Positions 10,816 through 22,140 of a DNA stretch of 64,000 nucleotides are shown one piece after another (the stretch's first letter is position 1; the number at the start of each line of letters is the position of its first letter). The notes under the pieces are model-generated. The model was given only the letters and a program-made list of their open reading frames with translations. It was not told where the DNA came from and searched no databases. A program made the position numbers and the translations under genes. The stretch spans positions 58,780,237 to 58,844,236 of the forward strand of contig NW_020954556.1 in NCBI RefSeq assembly GCF_900497805.2. Reading direction: 5' to 3'. Source of the stretch: Vombatus ursinus (Eukaryota; Chordata; Mammalia; Diprotodontia; Vombatidae).

Positions 10816-11134
10816 TTACATAAAAGGTAGCCACTGGGGTGGGGGAGGGCAGGGTACAGTACCCAGCAAGGTGGCATGATGTTTTGTGGAACTGAAGCCA
10901 AGCTTAGCTCTGATGGAAAATGGAGGTATCTGGAATGTTGTGAGGCCTCTATAAAGGAAGGCTTTGGGAAGAGTTTCATGCTCCATCTTCCAGTTCTCCA
11001 GTCAGAGGGGAATAGGCAGCTGAGGGAGAGTGAAGAAGGTATTGAGTATCAAAACCATCTATTTTTGTTTAAGGGACTCCTTGTAAATGTGACAAGCAGG
11101 AAACCAACCATATTGGCAGAATCACATCATTTGG
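10816..11134. other. Unassigned sequence
   Basis: A 100-codon frame starts at 10876 but shows no domain and runs into CR1 sequence. I read it as chance. Confidence 0.4.
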
Positions 11135-11505
11135 GAGTTGTTCAGGATTTCAGCAGTCATCTAGTTCCCCTACACTAAAGGAATCCTCATTAGAGCATAC
11201 ATGACAAGTAAGTAGTCTTACAGCTTCTGCTTGAAGATTTCCCGCGAAAGGGGAGCCCTCCAACCCCAGAAGCCATCCATTTCACTTTGGGATAGCTCCA
11301 ATTGTTGGGAAGGTTTTTTGCCTGACATCAAGAGTGAATTTGATTCTCTATAATTTCCAATCATTGATTCTGGTTCTTACAGTGTGTATAAAGCATAACA
11401 AACTTAATCTCTCTCCCACAAGACAACTCTTCAGATACCTGGACACCTCTCTCACAACCCCTGTGAATTTACCCTTCTTCAGGCTGAACATCCCTATTTC
11501 CTTTT
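11135..11505 (-). repeat. CR1/L3-like LINE 3' region, antisense
   Basis: Carries the ordered antisense blocks 'cagcttctgcttgaagattt', 'tccatttcactttgggatag', 'ctccaattgttgggaagg', 'cttcagatacctggacacc' and 'cttcaggctgaacatccc'. Related segments occur at 18716-19090, 45150-45482, 48335-50545 and 62450-62640. Confidence 0.7.
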
Positions 11506-11549
11506 ATCTATTTTTGCAAACATATCTCCACTCACTAAGATGACACCCT

Positions 11550-12548
11550 GATGCGGGCCTTCATCTTCTTATTATGCCCAGACTATTGCAAGAGCTTTCA
11601 GGTTATTCCCTTGCCTCAAGTCTCTTCCCACTTTAATCCATCCTCCACTCAGCTGCAAAATTATTTTCTTTTGTTATCTTCCTCTGGTTGTATGTTTTGA
11701 TCTTCTTTGTCACCAAAGAAAGATTCTATGGTCTGACTTTTTTTTTGCACAGTTTGCTCATGGTCTCAGCCAATTTCTTGAGTTTTAAACTCTTTGTTAG
11801 GTAGGGGTCTGCTTGCAGTGTGGAGAATGTACTGTCCCAAGCTTTAGGGGTTTTGTGCAGCTGTTTTCAGAGATACTTCTAAGGATCTGTAAGTTTTCAG
11901 TTCTTTCAAGGTGGTATGATCAAGGGTGAGGTGTTTACTCCTTTCCTGGCCTGTGCTCTGGTCTATGAGTGCTCTTTTCTGCCTTGGAACTGTGAGGAGG
12001 ATTACCTCTTCACCACCACTACAAGCTCCACCATGCCAGTACTCCTCCTCGCCCCAGGACTGCCACCCAGAATTGTGACCGAGATTCAAGCACAGGCAAA
12101 GCAAGAGAATCCTGCCTCAGCACCAGCAAAAAGATCCCTGCAATCCCTCTCTGATCAGCCACTCGATTCCCCCTCAGTCTGTGGGGGAAGCTCCAGAAGC
12201 CAATTATTTTCCTCAAAATGCAGCTTTACCCTCCCCTCCAACTCAATAAACTCTTTTTCACCTCCAGGATCTGTTTAGTATTAAAAGCCCTTCATAACCA
12301 AGGAGCTTCCTACCTTTCCTTTATTCTTACATTTTGTTCTGCTCTTAGTATTTGCTAGCATCTTCCCTCTGAGATTTCCTCCTATTTAATTGTATATATC
12401 TTGTATGTTCATAATTGTTTGAGTGTTATCTCCCTATTACAATGTGAACTCTGAATTTAGGGAACATGACTCCTCCCCTTTTCTTTCTATGCCCAGTGTT
12501 TAGCAAGATACCTGGCATATAGTAAATACTTAATAAATGCTTGTTACC
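11550..12548 (+). repeat. L2-like LINE, split by an L1 fragment
   Basis: L2 ORF2 end region at 11550-11690 ('gactattgcaagagctt', 'ctcaagtctcttcccact', 'catcctccactcagctgc') resumes at about 12226 ('ctcaataaactc', 'aaagcccttcataacc') and ends with the L2 tail ('cccagtgtttagcaag', 'tacttaataaatgcttg' at about 12530). The intervening 535 bp is an L1 piece. Confidence 0.75.
11691..12225 (-). mobile_element. LINE-1 5' UTR/ORF1-start fragment
   Basis: Read on the minus strand it ends in sequence like the start of marsupial L1 ORF1 (MSKLCK, then SDH and SFFGDKEDQ in shifting frames), preceded by a GC-richer 5' UTR with 'tccctgcaatccctctctga' on the plus strand. It lies inside an L2. L1 5' pieces without their 3' part are unusual for simple 5'-truncated insertion, so recombination or deletion is likely. 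Assignment from memory. Confidence 0.5.
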
Positions 12549-12724
12549 TCCCTGACTATCAATTGTTAATGAATACTTATAGGAGTGGTCAAATATCTAT
12601 AGTTTGTTACTTACAATATAAGGTCAAAAATAAATAGTACACCGTATGATTTTTTTAATCACTCAGTCCCTTCTCCAAACCTCATTGTTATTTAATACGC
12701 CTCTTTTCAACTTTGGAATCCCTT

Positions 12725-13790
12725 CCCTCATATTGATCTTGGAGATAATAGGGAGTTACTGAAATTGTGTTTTATTTTTAGTAGGAGGGGTGACAGATTC
12801 AGACCTATGATTTAAGAACACTTCTTTGGTTGCTAAATAGAAGTTACGGAGACATGATGCAAGGAGACATATTAGAGATGTGGGGTAAGTGAGAATGAGG
12901 AGTCTAGGATGATGCTGAGCTTGTGAAACTAGGTGACTGGGTGGAAGAGTCAACAACAGAAATAGGAAATTGGGAAAGGGGAAGGTCTAGACTACAGGGA
13001 AAGATAATGACTTCCACTTTGGACATGTCAAGTTTGAGAAGCTTGTGGAATGTCGAGTTTGAGATGTCAAAAAGGCAATTAGTGATACAGAAAGACTAGG
13101 GTTCAATATATAGATATAGTAATCATCTGCGTAGAGATGATACTTGAACCCATAGGAGCTAATGAAATAGTAAAGGAAGAAAAGGGATTTGGGGACACCT
13201 ATACTTAGTGGGTGTGATATAGATGAAAAGCCACCAAAGAAGACTAAGAAGGAGTAGTCAGAAATGTAGGAGAAGTAGGATTGAGCAGTGTCAGGAAAAA
13301 TCAGAGAGGGGAGAATAACCAGTAGGAGAGGGTGGTCAACAGTCCTACAGAGAAGTCAAGAATGATCAAAACTAAGGAAAAGCCATTACCTTTGGCAATT
13401 AAGAGATAGCTGGTAACTTTGGAAATAACATTTTCAGTTGAATGATGAAGTCAGAAGCCAGACTAACGAAAGTTAAGAAGAGAGTAAAGAGAAATAAAAT
13501 GGAGGCATTTAATGTAGATGGCTTTCTCAAGGAGTTTGGCTAAGAAGAGGAAGAGAGATATAGGAAGAAAGCTAGCAGTGTTGGGAGGATCAAAAGAGAG
13601 GCTTTGGCTTTTTAGTTAGGAGAGATGGACATGTTTTTAGAAGGCAAAAATGTCAGGAGACAGGGAGAGATCAAAGAGTAGAAAAAGGGTGAAGATGATA
13701 ATGGAGACAATCTGTTGGAAAAGGGATGGGATAAAGGATGAATATAGAAGGGTTGGCTTTGGCAGAGAGGAATCACAAATTCATTTGACT
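12725..13790 (-). repeat. L2-like LINE, reverse-transcriptase region
   Basis: Over 1 kb of antisense L2 ORF2. Landmarks on the plus strand are 'ctttggacatgtcaagtttg', 'gtggtcaacagtcctac', 'ggctttctcaaggagtttgg' and 'gacagggagagatcaaag'. These are antisense of the conserved L2 region around the AFDTVDH and YADD-type motifs. Frames are broken throughout, so this is a fossil. Confidence 0.75.
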
Positions 13791-13894
13791 TTTATCATTT
13801 CATTTAGTCTTTAAAATGACTTTCATTATTTCAAGGAAATAGTTTAGCAATTTTCCTAACAGTATATTTTTGTTCAGTTCCAGGTCAGAAGCTA

Positions 13895-14045
13895 TATAGA
13901 CAAATACCTTCATTTTATAGCAGTGGAAACTAATGCCCAGTAAAGTTGAATAATTTGGCCAAGGTCACATGGGAAGTAAATGTCAGAGGTGTGATTTGAG
14001 CCCAGGTCCTCTGATTTGGGAGCCAATGCTCTCTCCACTGTATCC
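13895..14045 (-). mobile_element. MIR-type SINE fragment
   Basis: 'accttcattttatagcagtgg', 'gccaaggtcacatgg' and 'gagcccaggtcctctgattt' in antisense order, ending in the tRNA-like head. Confidence 0.65.
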
Positions 14046-14204
14046 ACACTGCAGGTATCAGCCTGAAAATTTATAAGTAACAATTCCAATAATTGGTATC
14101 TTGTTTGTTTTATTGGTGTGGGTACTGTAACATAACAAAAGTCATTTTTTAAACCTATTCAGTCTTACTTTAAGAACTCTTTTTAATTAAGTAGCGAGTC
14201 AAGA

Positions 14205-14735
14205 AGTCACAAGCATTTATTAAGTGCTTACTATGTATGTACCAGGCACTGTGCTAAGCACTAGAGATACAAATAAAGGAAAAATTGTCCCTGATTTCGA
14301 GGAGCTTACGTTATGATGTAAAGAGATCATGTAAATATGCAAGATATGTACAAAATAGATGGGGACCCTCTTAGACCAGAGGTCCTTAAGCTTTTTTTTT
14401 CTTCTTCTTTTGGTCATGGACCCTTTTGGCAGTCTAGTGAAGCCTGTGGACCCCTTCTCAGAATAATGTTTTTAAATGGATAAAATAAATAGAAATCCAA
14501 AGGAAACCAATTATGTTACAACATAGTTATCAAAATATAAAACAAATTCATGGCTCCCAGGTTAAGAACTCCTGCTCTAATGGTTTGGGGTAGAGGATTA
14601 AGGGGAGGGAATGGGGAAAGGTTCCTGCAGAAGGAGATATTTGAGATGAGTCTCAAAGAAAACCAGGGATTCTAAAGGGCAGAAGTGAAAGAGGGAGAGT
14701 ATTCCAGGCATGGAGAGCAGGAGACAGAATATTTG
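14205..14735 (-). repeat. L2-like 3' region, split by a hAT MITE
   Basis: Antisense L2 tail at 14205-14372 ('catttattaagtgcttac', 'ccaggcactgtgctaagc') resumes after the MITE at 14575-14735 ('gagatgagtctcaaag', 'agtattccaggcatgg'). Confidence 0.7.
14377..14574. mobile_element. hAT-type MITE
   Basis: Terminal inverted repeats CAGAGGTCCTTAA and, reversed, CAGGAGTTCTTAA bound a 198-bp element whose interior reads 'ggacccttttggcag' and 'gtggaccccttctcagaa'. This text matches a nonautonomous hAT family known across mammals, though I cannot give the exact name. It has no coding capacity. The 8-bp target duplication is not clear. Confidence 0.65.
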
Positions 14736-14736
14736 G

Positions 14737-14860
14737 TCAGTCAATAAGCATTAATTAAGCACCTAGAATGTGCCACACATTGTGCTAAGTGCTGAAGATA
14801 CAAAGAAAAGCAAAAGGTAGTCACTGATCTCAAGGAGCTTACAAATATCATATACAAAGA
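14737..14860 (-). repeat. L2-like 3' end, antisense
   Basis: Second antisense L2 tail directly after the previous one ('attaattaagcacctagaatg', 'gtgctaagtgctgaagatac', 'ctcaaggagcttac'). Confidence 0.7.
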
Positions 14861-14934
14861 ATGGCAAGTATGCTGTTATTTAACAAGTGTCTTTTCAACC
14901 ATGGCATCCCTTTCCTTTTTTTACTTGCAAATTA

Positions 14935-14985
14935 AGAAGAAGGAAGAACAAGAACAAGAACAAGAACAAGAAGAAATAGCAGTAG
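14935..14985. repeat. (GAACAA)n / GAA-rich microsatellite
   Basis: Hexamer-like AAGAAC units followed by AGAAG. Confidence 0.85.
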
Positions 14986-15418
14986 CATTAGGCATGTCCT
15001 TTAAAGTGAGCTTTCACTTAAGTAGTTTGATGCTCTAGAACCCAGAGAAGAGGTTCTTTAAGAAGCTGCCACCATCGCATATTGTTTGAGTGGCTCACAA
15101 ACGAAAGTGTTCTTACGTCACCACCAGCTGGCTGCTTGCTGTAGCATGACTAACGGCATAAATCATGCCAAATGTTGGATTTCAATTAGCAACATGTACC
15201 ACTTCACCAAGATCTTAAGATAATGTTTTAACCACTTCCTGACAAAGGCCCAGGAGTATAGAGTAGTACACTGCACTCAAGGGGTGTGCAAACACTTCTC
15301 TTTCAAAATTCACAATCAAATAAGCAGAAAAAAAACAATCTTTTGAATCCGAAGAACACTTTTTTTCCTATTAAAGACAAATGCTTCCTCTACCATTTCA
15401 CTGTAACTACCCATTCCT
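14986..15418. other. Unassigned, low-repeat stretch
   Basis: About 430 bp of balanced composition without recognisable repeats, a candidate for single-copy sequence. No coding frame of note. Confidence 0.45.
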
Positions 15419-15661
15419 TGATATTGTTCAGCCAGGCCTGACTCTTCATGACCCAATTTGGAGTTTTCTTGGTAAAGATGCTAGAGTGGTTTGCCATTTC
15501 TTTGTCCAGCTCATTTTACAGATGAAGAAACTGAGGCAAACGGGTTAAACGACTTACCCATGGTCACGCAGCTAGTAAGTGGTTGAGGCCAGATTTGAAC
15601 TCACAAGAGTGTTCCTGATTCTAAGTCCAGTGCTCTATCCATTGCACCACCTAGCTGCCCA
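15419..15661 (-). mobile_element. MAR1-like SINE, near full length
   Basis: Complete antisense copy from the RTE-like tail ('gactcttcatgacccaattt', 'tttcttggtaaagatgctag') through 'cagatgaagaaactgaggc' to the head ('ctatccattgcaccacctag', 'ctgccc'). Confidence 0.85.
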
Positions 15662-16454
15662 ATGTCAGAACAACACCATTTTCTCTTTGGAGCAAAATTC
15701 TGCAGTTGATCTACAATATAGAAAAGTTATTGTTAGGTGTTAATGGATTGCATGTCCTCCCTTCCAGGAATCAAAATAAAGTACATTCACAGAACTTAAA
15801 ATTTCCAATCTCTCCAAAGGTGGCCTTAATGAGCCTGCGAACCTGCTTATGGCCAAAAGTAACCAGAGTTCAAGTTGGCAGCATTTTTCCTATAGGACAA
15901 AGTTGGACAGAGAATCAAAGGCCAAGGACTTGAGGAAAGATGGAGGATTGAAAAGCTACAGGATTCCGTCTTTTTAATACTGTATTAGTTTAATGGATCT
16001 ATAATGTCATCAATATGGGTAAACCCTCTAGTGATGGAACTCATGACCTAAATGTGCTTACCCATCCTGAGCAATGGTTGTCCAAGTTCTCCAATAATTT
16101 CACCAAATTGGAGTGGAGGAGTGGAGGGTGGGGGTTGGGAGGAGGCTGGGGGGGGGTCTTCCTTAAATACTTATGACCCTTCAAGTATACCAATAAAGCA
16201 CACAGGTTATCTATCATGTATCCTTTGTTTTCATTACATGACTGAACCTTCTTTTTCTGTTGTACATTTTTTGTCTAAATCTTTTATCCCAACTGTACTC
16301 CATAATCCCTTACTTGTAATGTATTGCTGTGTCCACATACTTATCATATACCTGCCCATTGCTCTACAAGTAATCATCTGCTCTAATTCTTTGGAGACCA
16401 TGATGTTCCATCACTCACAGCCATATGTCTCCAGAAATGTATTGTTCTTGTTGT
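15662..16454. other. Unassigned sequence
   Basis: Includes a G-rich patch near 16120-16160. The 138-codon frame at 16052-16468 has no domain and a biased composition. No gene called. Confidence 0.4.
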
Positions 16455-17160
16455 GGTTTTTTTTTTAAGATGGACCTTTATTTTAGGGAGATACATGGGG
16501 GTCATTACAAGAGCTTTGAAATTTCCTCCAAAACAATCTACTTCCTCAATGCCTCTTTCAAAAAAAGAGAATTGCCGAAAAAGAGTAACATTAATAGAAA
16601 TTCTCAAAGGAAAATTGTTTTTTTTTGAAAGAAAACATTCAAACACAAACAAATAAAAGAAAAGTACTAATATAATGAAAAATATTATGGATTAAAAAAT
16701 AAAGGCAGAAATATCAGGAGAAAAATGTGTTAGGACAATATAAGCAGAAGTATCAGGAAGAAAACTAGAATTTCCTGAAGACATGATAAAATGGATAACT
16801 GACATATTTTGAAAGAGGAAATCAAATTAGCAAAAGTATCACAAGATGAAATAAAGAAAGAATTGAGTAACACTAAAAAAAATGATAGTATACAGGGATG
16901 ATGAAATTTAATAATGTGGAAATATCTATGGAAAATTAAAAAATAAAATAATTGGCTCAATAAAAAAACAGAATTATTTCAGGGAAGATAGAGTGGTAGA
17001 AACTTCAGAGGACATTGAAATTACTTAGCTGGAAAAAAATAGATTTGGAACTTATTCAAATGCAAGTGATATATTTGGAGGACAAATGATGTCTCCTGTT
17101 ACCAACAGTAAAAGTTGTTTTTTTTTTAAAAAAAAAAAGGTTGTTTTTTTTTAAAAAAAG
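16455..17160 (+). repeat. A-rich degenerate sequence, possibly LINE ORF1-like
   Basis: Strongly A-rich plus strand with broken Lys/Glu-rich frames (for example KEEIKLAKVSQDEIKKELSN near 16815-16875) that resemble the coiled-coil part of an L1-type ORF1. A run of T then A near 17120-17160 forms short perfect hairpins. Family assignment is weak. Confidence 0.3.
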
Positions 17161-17220
17161 TGTTCTTTCAATGACTGCTTTTCCTCTTAAGGGAATTTAA
17201 AAAGAGGAAAATGTAATCTC

Positions 17221-17522
17221 TCTGTCTCTGTCTTTGACTCTGCCTGTCTGTCTGTCTCTGCCTGTATGTCTGTCTCTCTGTCTATCTGCCTGTCTGTCTC
17301 TGCCTGTCTGTCTGTCTATCTGCCTGTCTGTCTCTGCTTGTATGTCTGTTTGCTTGTCTTTCTGTCTCTGCCTGTATGTCTATCTTTCTATCTGCCTGTC
17401 TCTGCCTGTATGTCTGTCTATCTACCCGTCTTTCTGTCTCTGCCTGTCTGCCTGTCTATCTACCTTGCCTGTCTGTTTCTGCCTTTATGTCTATCTGCCT
17501 GTCTGTATCTTTCTTCCCCTCT
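17221..17522. repeat. (TCTG)n/(CCTGTCTG)n tandem tract
   Basis: Three hundred bases of TCTG, CCTG and TATG tetramers. Three overlapping frames of Cys-Leu-Ser repeats read straight through because the tract lacks stops. They are artefacts. Confidence 0.95.
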
Positions 17523-17949
17523 CAGATAGCCCCAAACTTCTCAACCCATCACTGTGAAAAATCTGCAAAAATTTGGAACGTAAGAGGGGAGTCTATAAAA
17601 TTTGGAACAATAAATGCTGAAGTCATGATTCTAAGCTGCCATCCTTGAGTTGACCTACTTAGCCCAAAGCAATTCATTCCTCATTTAAATGGCATCTAGA
17701 TTACAATTCAATATGGGGAACTGATCACTAGAAAACAGAAACAACACTGACACATTGGAAGGTGAACTGAACATTCCTAGCAGGAATATGAAATTCAAGT
17801 AAAAAACTTTAGTGAGGCTTCCTTTGGGGGAATGGGGGGGGGGGGCATAATACCTGGGCAAAAGTGCTAAAAATTCATGGAGTTGAGAACAGGAGTCACA
17901 AGAAGTTCAGACATCAGCTGACTACAAAAGTTAAGACTAGATATGAAAT
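17523..17949. other. Unassigned sequence
   Basis: No family recognised. A short G run sits near 17828-17845. Confidence 0.4.
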
Positions 17950-18122
17950 TCATAGAATTTTGAAGCAATGAGATCATCAGAACTCATCTAGCCCACCCTC
18001 CCACTTTAAACAAGAGAAGCCCCAAGCACGGAGAAGTTTAAAAATGGCTTATGCAATATTACTGTCACTGGACTGGGAGTCAGGAGACCCAGGTTCCAGT
18101 CCTGACTCTCCCACTAGCTAGT
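17950..18122. mobile_element. Two CORE-SINE scraps (minus then plus)
   Basis: 'gaactcatctagcccacc' with 'caagagaagccccaagc' is an antisense MIR3-type scrap. 'ggactgggagtcaggagacc' and 'gactctcccactagctag' at 18055-18122 is a plus-strand MIR head. Confidence 0.45.
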
Positions 18123-18496
18123 TCTTTCTACTACACCACACTGTCTCACAAGCATTCAAAGCATTTTATCTCATTGGCAATAAATATAAAATCACTTCCT
18201 GGAGATGGCAATAGGAGCTACATGCCAAATGCATTCCAAAGATAAATGGATTTATTTATGGGCCTCAAAAGGCCTGGGGCGCTAGATATATATATTCAGG
18301 AAAGCAGAGATTATGGTAGACTCCATGCTAACAATTGCCAAATAGTCTTTCCTTACACTAATGGAGTTTTTCCAAATGGATTAGTGCTGAAGGGCTTGAA
18401 TGGTTTGTTTTTTTTTTTTTTTTTGGAAGGAGTGTTTAGTTAAGAAGTCCTCTAAGGTCATTAAGGGAAAAAAAATACATTCTTAACTGAGGGTGT
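18123..18496. other. Unassigned sequence
   Basis: No repeat recognised except a poly-T run near 18405-18425. Confidence 0.4.
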
Positions 18497-18700
18497 TATA
18501 ATCCTACTATACTCTGGTCAGATTACATCTGGATAAGTACATTCAATTTGAGGTCCTACATTTTAGGAATGGAAAAGTTACATCAAGTACAGAGCATGTC
18601 AACCAAGATTGATAGAAGGAGACTAGAAACCACATCAAATCAGTTGAAGAAACTGGGGATGATTAGCCCGGATAAAAAGATAAACTTTAGGATGGGGCAT
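18497..18700 (+). repeat. CR1/L3-like LINE fragment, sense
   Basis: 'gtcagattacatctggata', 'ttcaatttgaggtcctac' and 'gaagaaactggggatgatta' match the sense strand of the CR1/L3 3' coding end. It faces an antisense copy at 18716-19090. Confidence 0.55.
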
Positions 18701-18715
18701 TGAATTGCACAATAA

Positions 18716-19090
18716 GAAGTGACCTCATAATAAGCCATCTAATCCAATCTGTGCTTGAATAGGTTGCAATATCCCCAAAAAGTTGTCCCCAATCTCTAAT
18801 TGAAAACTTATTTTAATGGGGAACCCATTAGCTCTTGAGTTATTTCATTCTACTTTTAGACAGCTCTTACTGTTATGAAATTTTTGTCTACATCAAGCTT
18901 AAGTCTCCCTTTTTCTATCCATCACAATTTCTAACCATTGCTCCCAGTTCTGCCCTTTAGGGCCAAGCAGGAAAAGTCTAATCCCCCATCCCCATGAAAA
19001 CCCTTCATATATTTGAAGACGGCTGGCATGACCACCTTCACTCTTTTCTCCTCCAATGGAGTTGGACAACTACAGCTTAGATTCTATGAT
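18716..19090 (-). repeat. CR1/L3-like LINE 3' region, antisense
   Basis: 'acccattagctcttgagtt', 'cattctacttttagacagc', 'cagttctgccctttagggcc' and 'catatatttgaagacggc' are in the antisense order seen in other copies of this window. Confidence 0.7.
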
Positions 19091-20384
19091 TCCATGAAAT
19101 AGTCTTGAATCGGATGGCATTCTCTGACTCTGAATCCAGTGCTCTATCCCCTCCGTTATGAATGAAGTGTTGGAGAGCCACCCAGACTCATTGGAATTTA
19201 AGATTTTCATCTGGCTATCTGGAGACATCATAGAATATATAGATTTTTAGGTTGCTCAGATAAGCTAAGTAATAAATCCAATTGAATGTATGCTCCCTGA
19301 AGACAGAGCGTTCCATTGGATCAGACAGATTGATGGGGTGATGGAAGCCCCTAGAGGCTGCTCAAATAGTCACTTCTGTCTTTGTTACTGGTTCTGAAAA
19401 CCTGAAAGGTCAGCTCCTACCACCACTTCTTTTTTTTTTTTTTTATTGGAAGTTCTATATTTGGATATTCATGGATTTACTTGAGTAAGGTAAATTCAAG
19501 GGAGGTAGTCAGGAAAGGATCATCTCAATTTGTGGAGAGCATGAACAAATGCTGCCTCTTAGGAGTACTGTTTCCACTGCCCTTTCCTCTTCATTCTCCT
19601 TCCCTTAAAACCATCTGTAGGTGAGTCACAGGGTTGGAGAACAATGGCTAGGAATACAGCTAAAGGCTGATTTGCCTACCATGTTTGATTTTGCAAAATT
19701 TAATTGGTGGGTGGAGGAGAGAACAAAAAGGAGGGAAGGAATGGAGTCCCCTAACAAAAGAAAGACTGCTAAGGCACCACTTTCTTATTCTAAACTTTTA
19801 CTATGACTAACCTTCTATTATTGGTCATTTGGAAAAGACCCATAAATGACTATGCCTGAAATAGGATGCAGGTTATTAGGAATATGTGTTTCCCAAGGAT
19901 ATAACACCTGTTTAATCCCAAACAAGTTTATAAATTGTCTAGTTATATATCAAAAGCACATGGCTTCAGGCACAGAAGCCAATTGGCACATAATATTAAC
20001 TGCAGCAAGTGGAAAAATTTTTGCTAAGCAGGCCAGAGGAAAAAATCCTTCTTAATTAAGAATGAACTCTGGAATATTTAATATTTATGTCAAACAGGCA
20101 AACTTGGCTTCTGAGTTCTCCTTTAAAAGAACATCTACTTAATTAGAACTTAGCACCCAGTTGGAAAGGATAAAAGATAAACCCCATTTGGCTCAGTCCA
20201 GTTTAGAGATTCTAAGTCTACAGTGAAATTCCTGTTCCTTCTGATGGGGTTATGCGTGCTCTGCCTTCCACAGTTAACAAATCTTACCTAAATCATTAGG
20301 GAACATTATTGCTTAAATGCCTTGGCTGGAAAAATGGGGCTCTGGCTACTAGATGAGGACATGTTTGACATCTTAATGAATTTC
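19091..20384. other. Unassigned, low-repeat stretch
   Basis: About 1.3 kb without recognised repeats except a poly-T run at about 19431-19445. Frames at 19621-19806 and 19846-20055 are short with no family resemblance. Confidence 0.45.
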
Positions 20385-20885
20385 AAACATTCAACAAGAA
20401 CTCATTGAGTGCTTTCTATGTATCAGACATTGTGGTGATCCCAAAATGAAACGGTTCCTGTTCTCAAGGAGCTTATGTTCTATTGGAGGGAGAGAATATG
20501 GACTTATATATTTATAAAGATAATATAATATCTTGGGTGGGAGAAGGGGATTTAGGATAGCTTTGAAGGAAACTGGAGACTCTACCAGGCAGAGAAGAGG
20601 AGGAAGTACATTCTAGGCATGGGAAACAGCTTGTGTCAAAGCATGGAGATGAGAGATATGAAGTCGTGCCTGAAAAACAGTAAATAAACCAATCGAACAG
20701 TCACAAAGAAAGTCTGCAGGAAATTAGTTCACAAAAAACTTGGAAAGGTAGACTGGAAGCAGGCTGTGAAAGACCTTCAATGCCAAATGGAGAAGCTTGT
20801 ATTTTAACGTGGAGGCAAGAAGCCACTGGAAATTCTGGAGCCAGGGAGTGACACGGAGAGACCCATGCCTTAGGAACATGAATTT
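20385..20885 (-). repeat. L2-like LINE 3' half, antisense
   Basis: 'gtgctttctatgtatcagac', 'ctcaaggagcttatgttc', 'acattctaggcatgggaaac', 'ggctgtgaaagaccttcaat' and 'gaagccactggaaattctgg' are in L2 antisense order. Confidence 0.75.
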
Positions 20886-20894
20886 TGAGCCTTG

Positions 20895-20985
20895 TGTGAA
20901 GTGGGGAAGAGTAAAATAAGCAGAAGCAGAAAAAACAATATAAGCCATGACTTCAACAATGTAAACGAAAAGAAGAATACAAGCA
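20895..20985 (+). mobile_element. LINE-1 3' UTR scrap
   Basis: 'aataagcagaagcagaaaa' and 'gacttcaacaatgtaaacg' match the start of the L1 3' UTR seen in other copies. Confidence 0.5.
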
Positions 20986-21631
20986 AAACCAAACATTCTC
21001 ACATTGAAAGAGAAGCTTTTATTGACTTAAAAAATAATTCAATAAACGTGTAACTTCACATCAGATTGTTTCATGTTATTCTTGCTGACTAGATGTTTGG
21101 CAAAAAAACAAAAAACAACTAAATCATCAAAGTATGCAACTCTAGATGGTGCATACTGATTGAATTGCTTCACAATAATGAAATGCAAATAAAGCCACAG
21201 AAAGAGAATGCTAAGAAATCCAAATAAACAGTCAGAATATGATTTGTTCTCACAGCTTGCATATTATTTCCATTTTCTAAGGTGGCCAGGCTGCAGGTAA
21301 CTTCTGATAACCTCCAGACGCTCCTTATTCTCAACTACATACAAATATTACTGTACTACATTTTTGTTGGCTATTTCTGACAGAAACATGAAAACAGCAA
21401 CAGCCAGATAGAAACTCTAGAGGAATTTTTCCATGAAAAGAGCAATTGTTTAAAAATAAACACTGCAAATCCCACATGACCTACAGTCAGTAAGTGAAAG
21501 TGAGAACATTATCCTTTGAATAGCTAACCACCCAGTTGTAACTAACAATGACTTGAGGGTAAATTTCAAGGCAGAAAACAGAAAAGTAGGATCGTTCCTA
21601 GGATTTATAACTGGAAAGGAAGTTAAAAGTT
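20986..21631. other. Unassigned sequence
   Basis: AT-rich with no family recognised. Confidence 0.4.
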
Positions 21632-21815
21632 ATGGGAACATAAATTGAGAGCTGGAAGGGACCTCAAAGGCCTTGAAGTCCAAGCCTCTCAATATATTAT
21701 TGAGGAAACTGAGGCCAATGAAAATGACTTTCCTAGTGTCACATAGGTACCAAGCAGCAGAGGTAGGATTCAAATATTGGTCTTCAGACACCAAATACTG
21801 CACTAATTCTCCACA
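21632..21815 (-). mobile_element. CORE-SINE, MIR3/THER-like
   Basis: 'tgagagctggaagggacctc', 'ttgaggaaactgaggcc' and 'gtcacataggtaccaagc' in antisense order. Confidence 0.7.
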
Positions 21816-21969
21816 TTTTAAGTGGATAAGGCTGAATTTAAGGAAAACATAAGGCACAGATATTTCTGTTTCTAGGGATACTTTTATTGGCTAAGGCAAA
21901 TGGATATGGGGCATTTTGTTCCCAACAGGCTTCTGGGGATAGTTACTTTGCTTCTGCCCTAAGCCAGTG

Positions 21970-22128
21970 TTGTCCTTCATCTTTTGTTTTCAAAGAGGAC
22001 CAATGACATTAAAGGGTGATGTTTTGATTTGTGCATGAATTGGATTTAAATGAGGCAGAGCTGTGCAAAGTCATCAGCCTTACTTTCTCTTCCAGTCATC
22101 AAAATCCAGTGGCAAGAAAAAAGTCAAT
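21970..22128 (-). mobile_element. RTE-tailed SINE, second marsupial family
   Basis: Antisense copy starting 'tgtccttcatcttttg', then 'aaagaggaccaatgacatt', 'gaggcagagctgtgcaaagt' and 'aaaatccagtggcaag'. Its 3' end (left side here) parallels the 3' end of the RTE-like LINE at 30332. A solo LTR begins 12 bp after it. Confidence 0.65.
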
Positions 22129-22140
22129 TGTCAATGGTAT

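Noticed and set aside
17234-17648. Cys-Leu-Ser repeat protein
   Set aside because: Three frames read the same TCTG satellite; no independent coding evidence.
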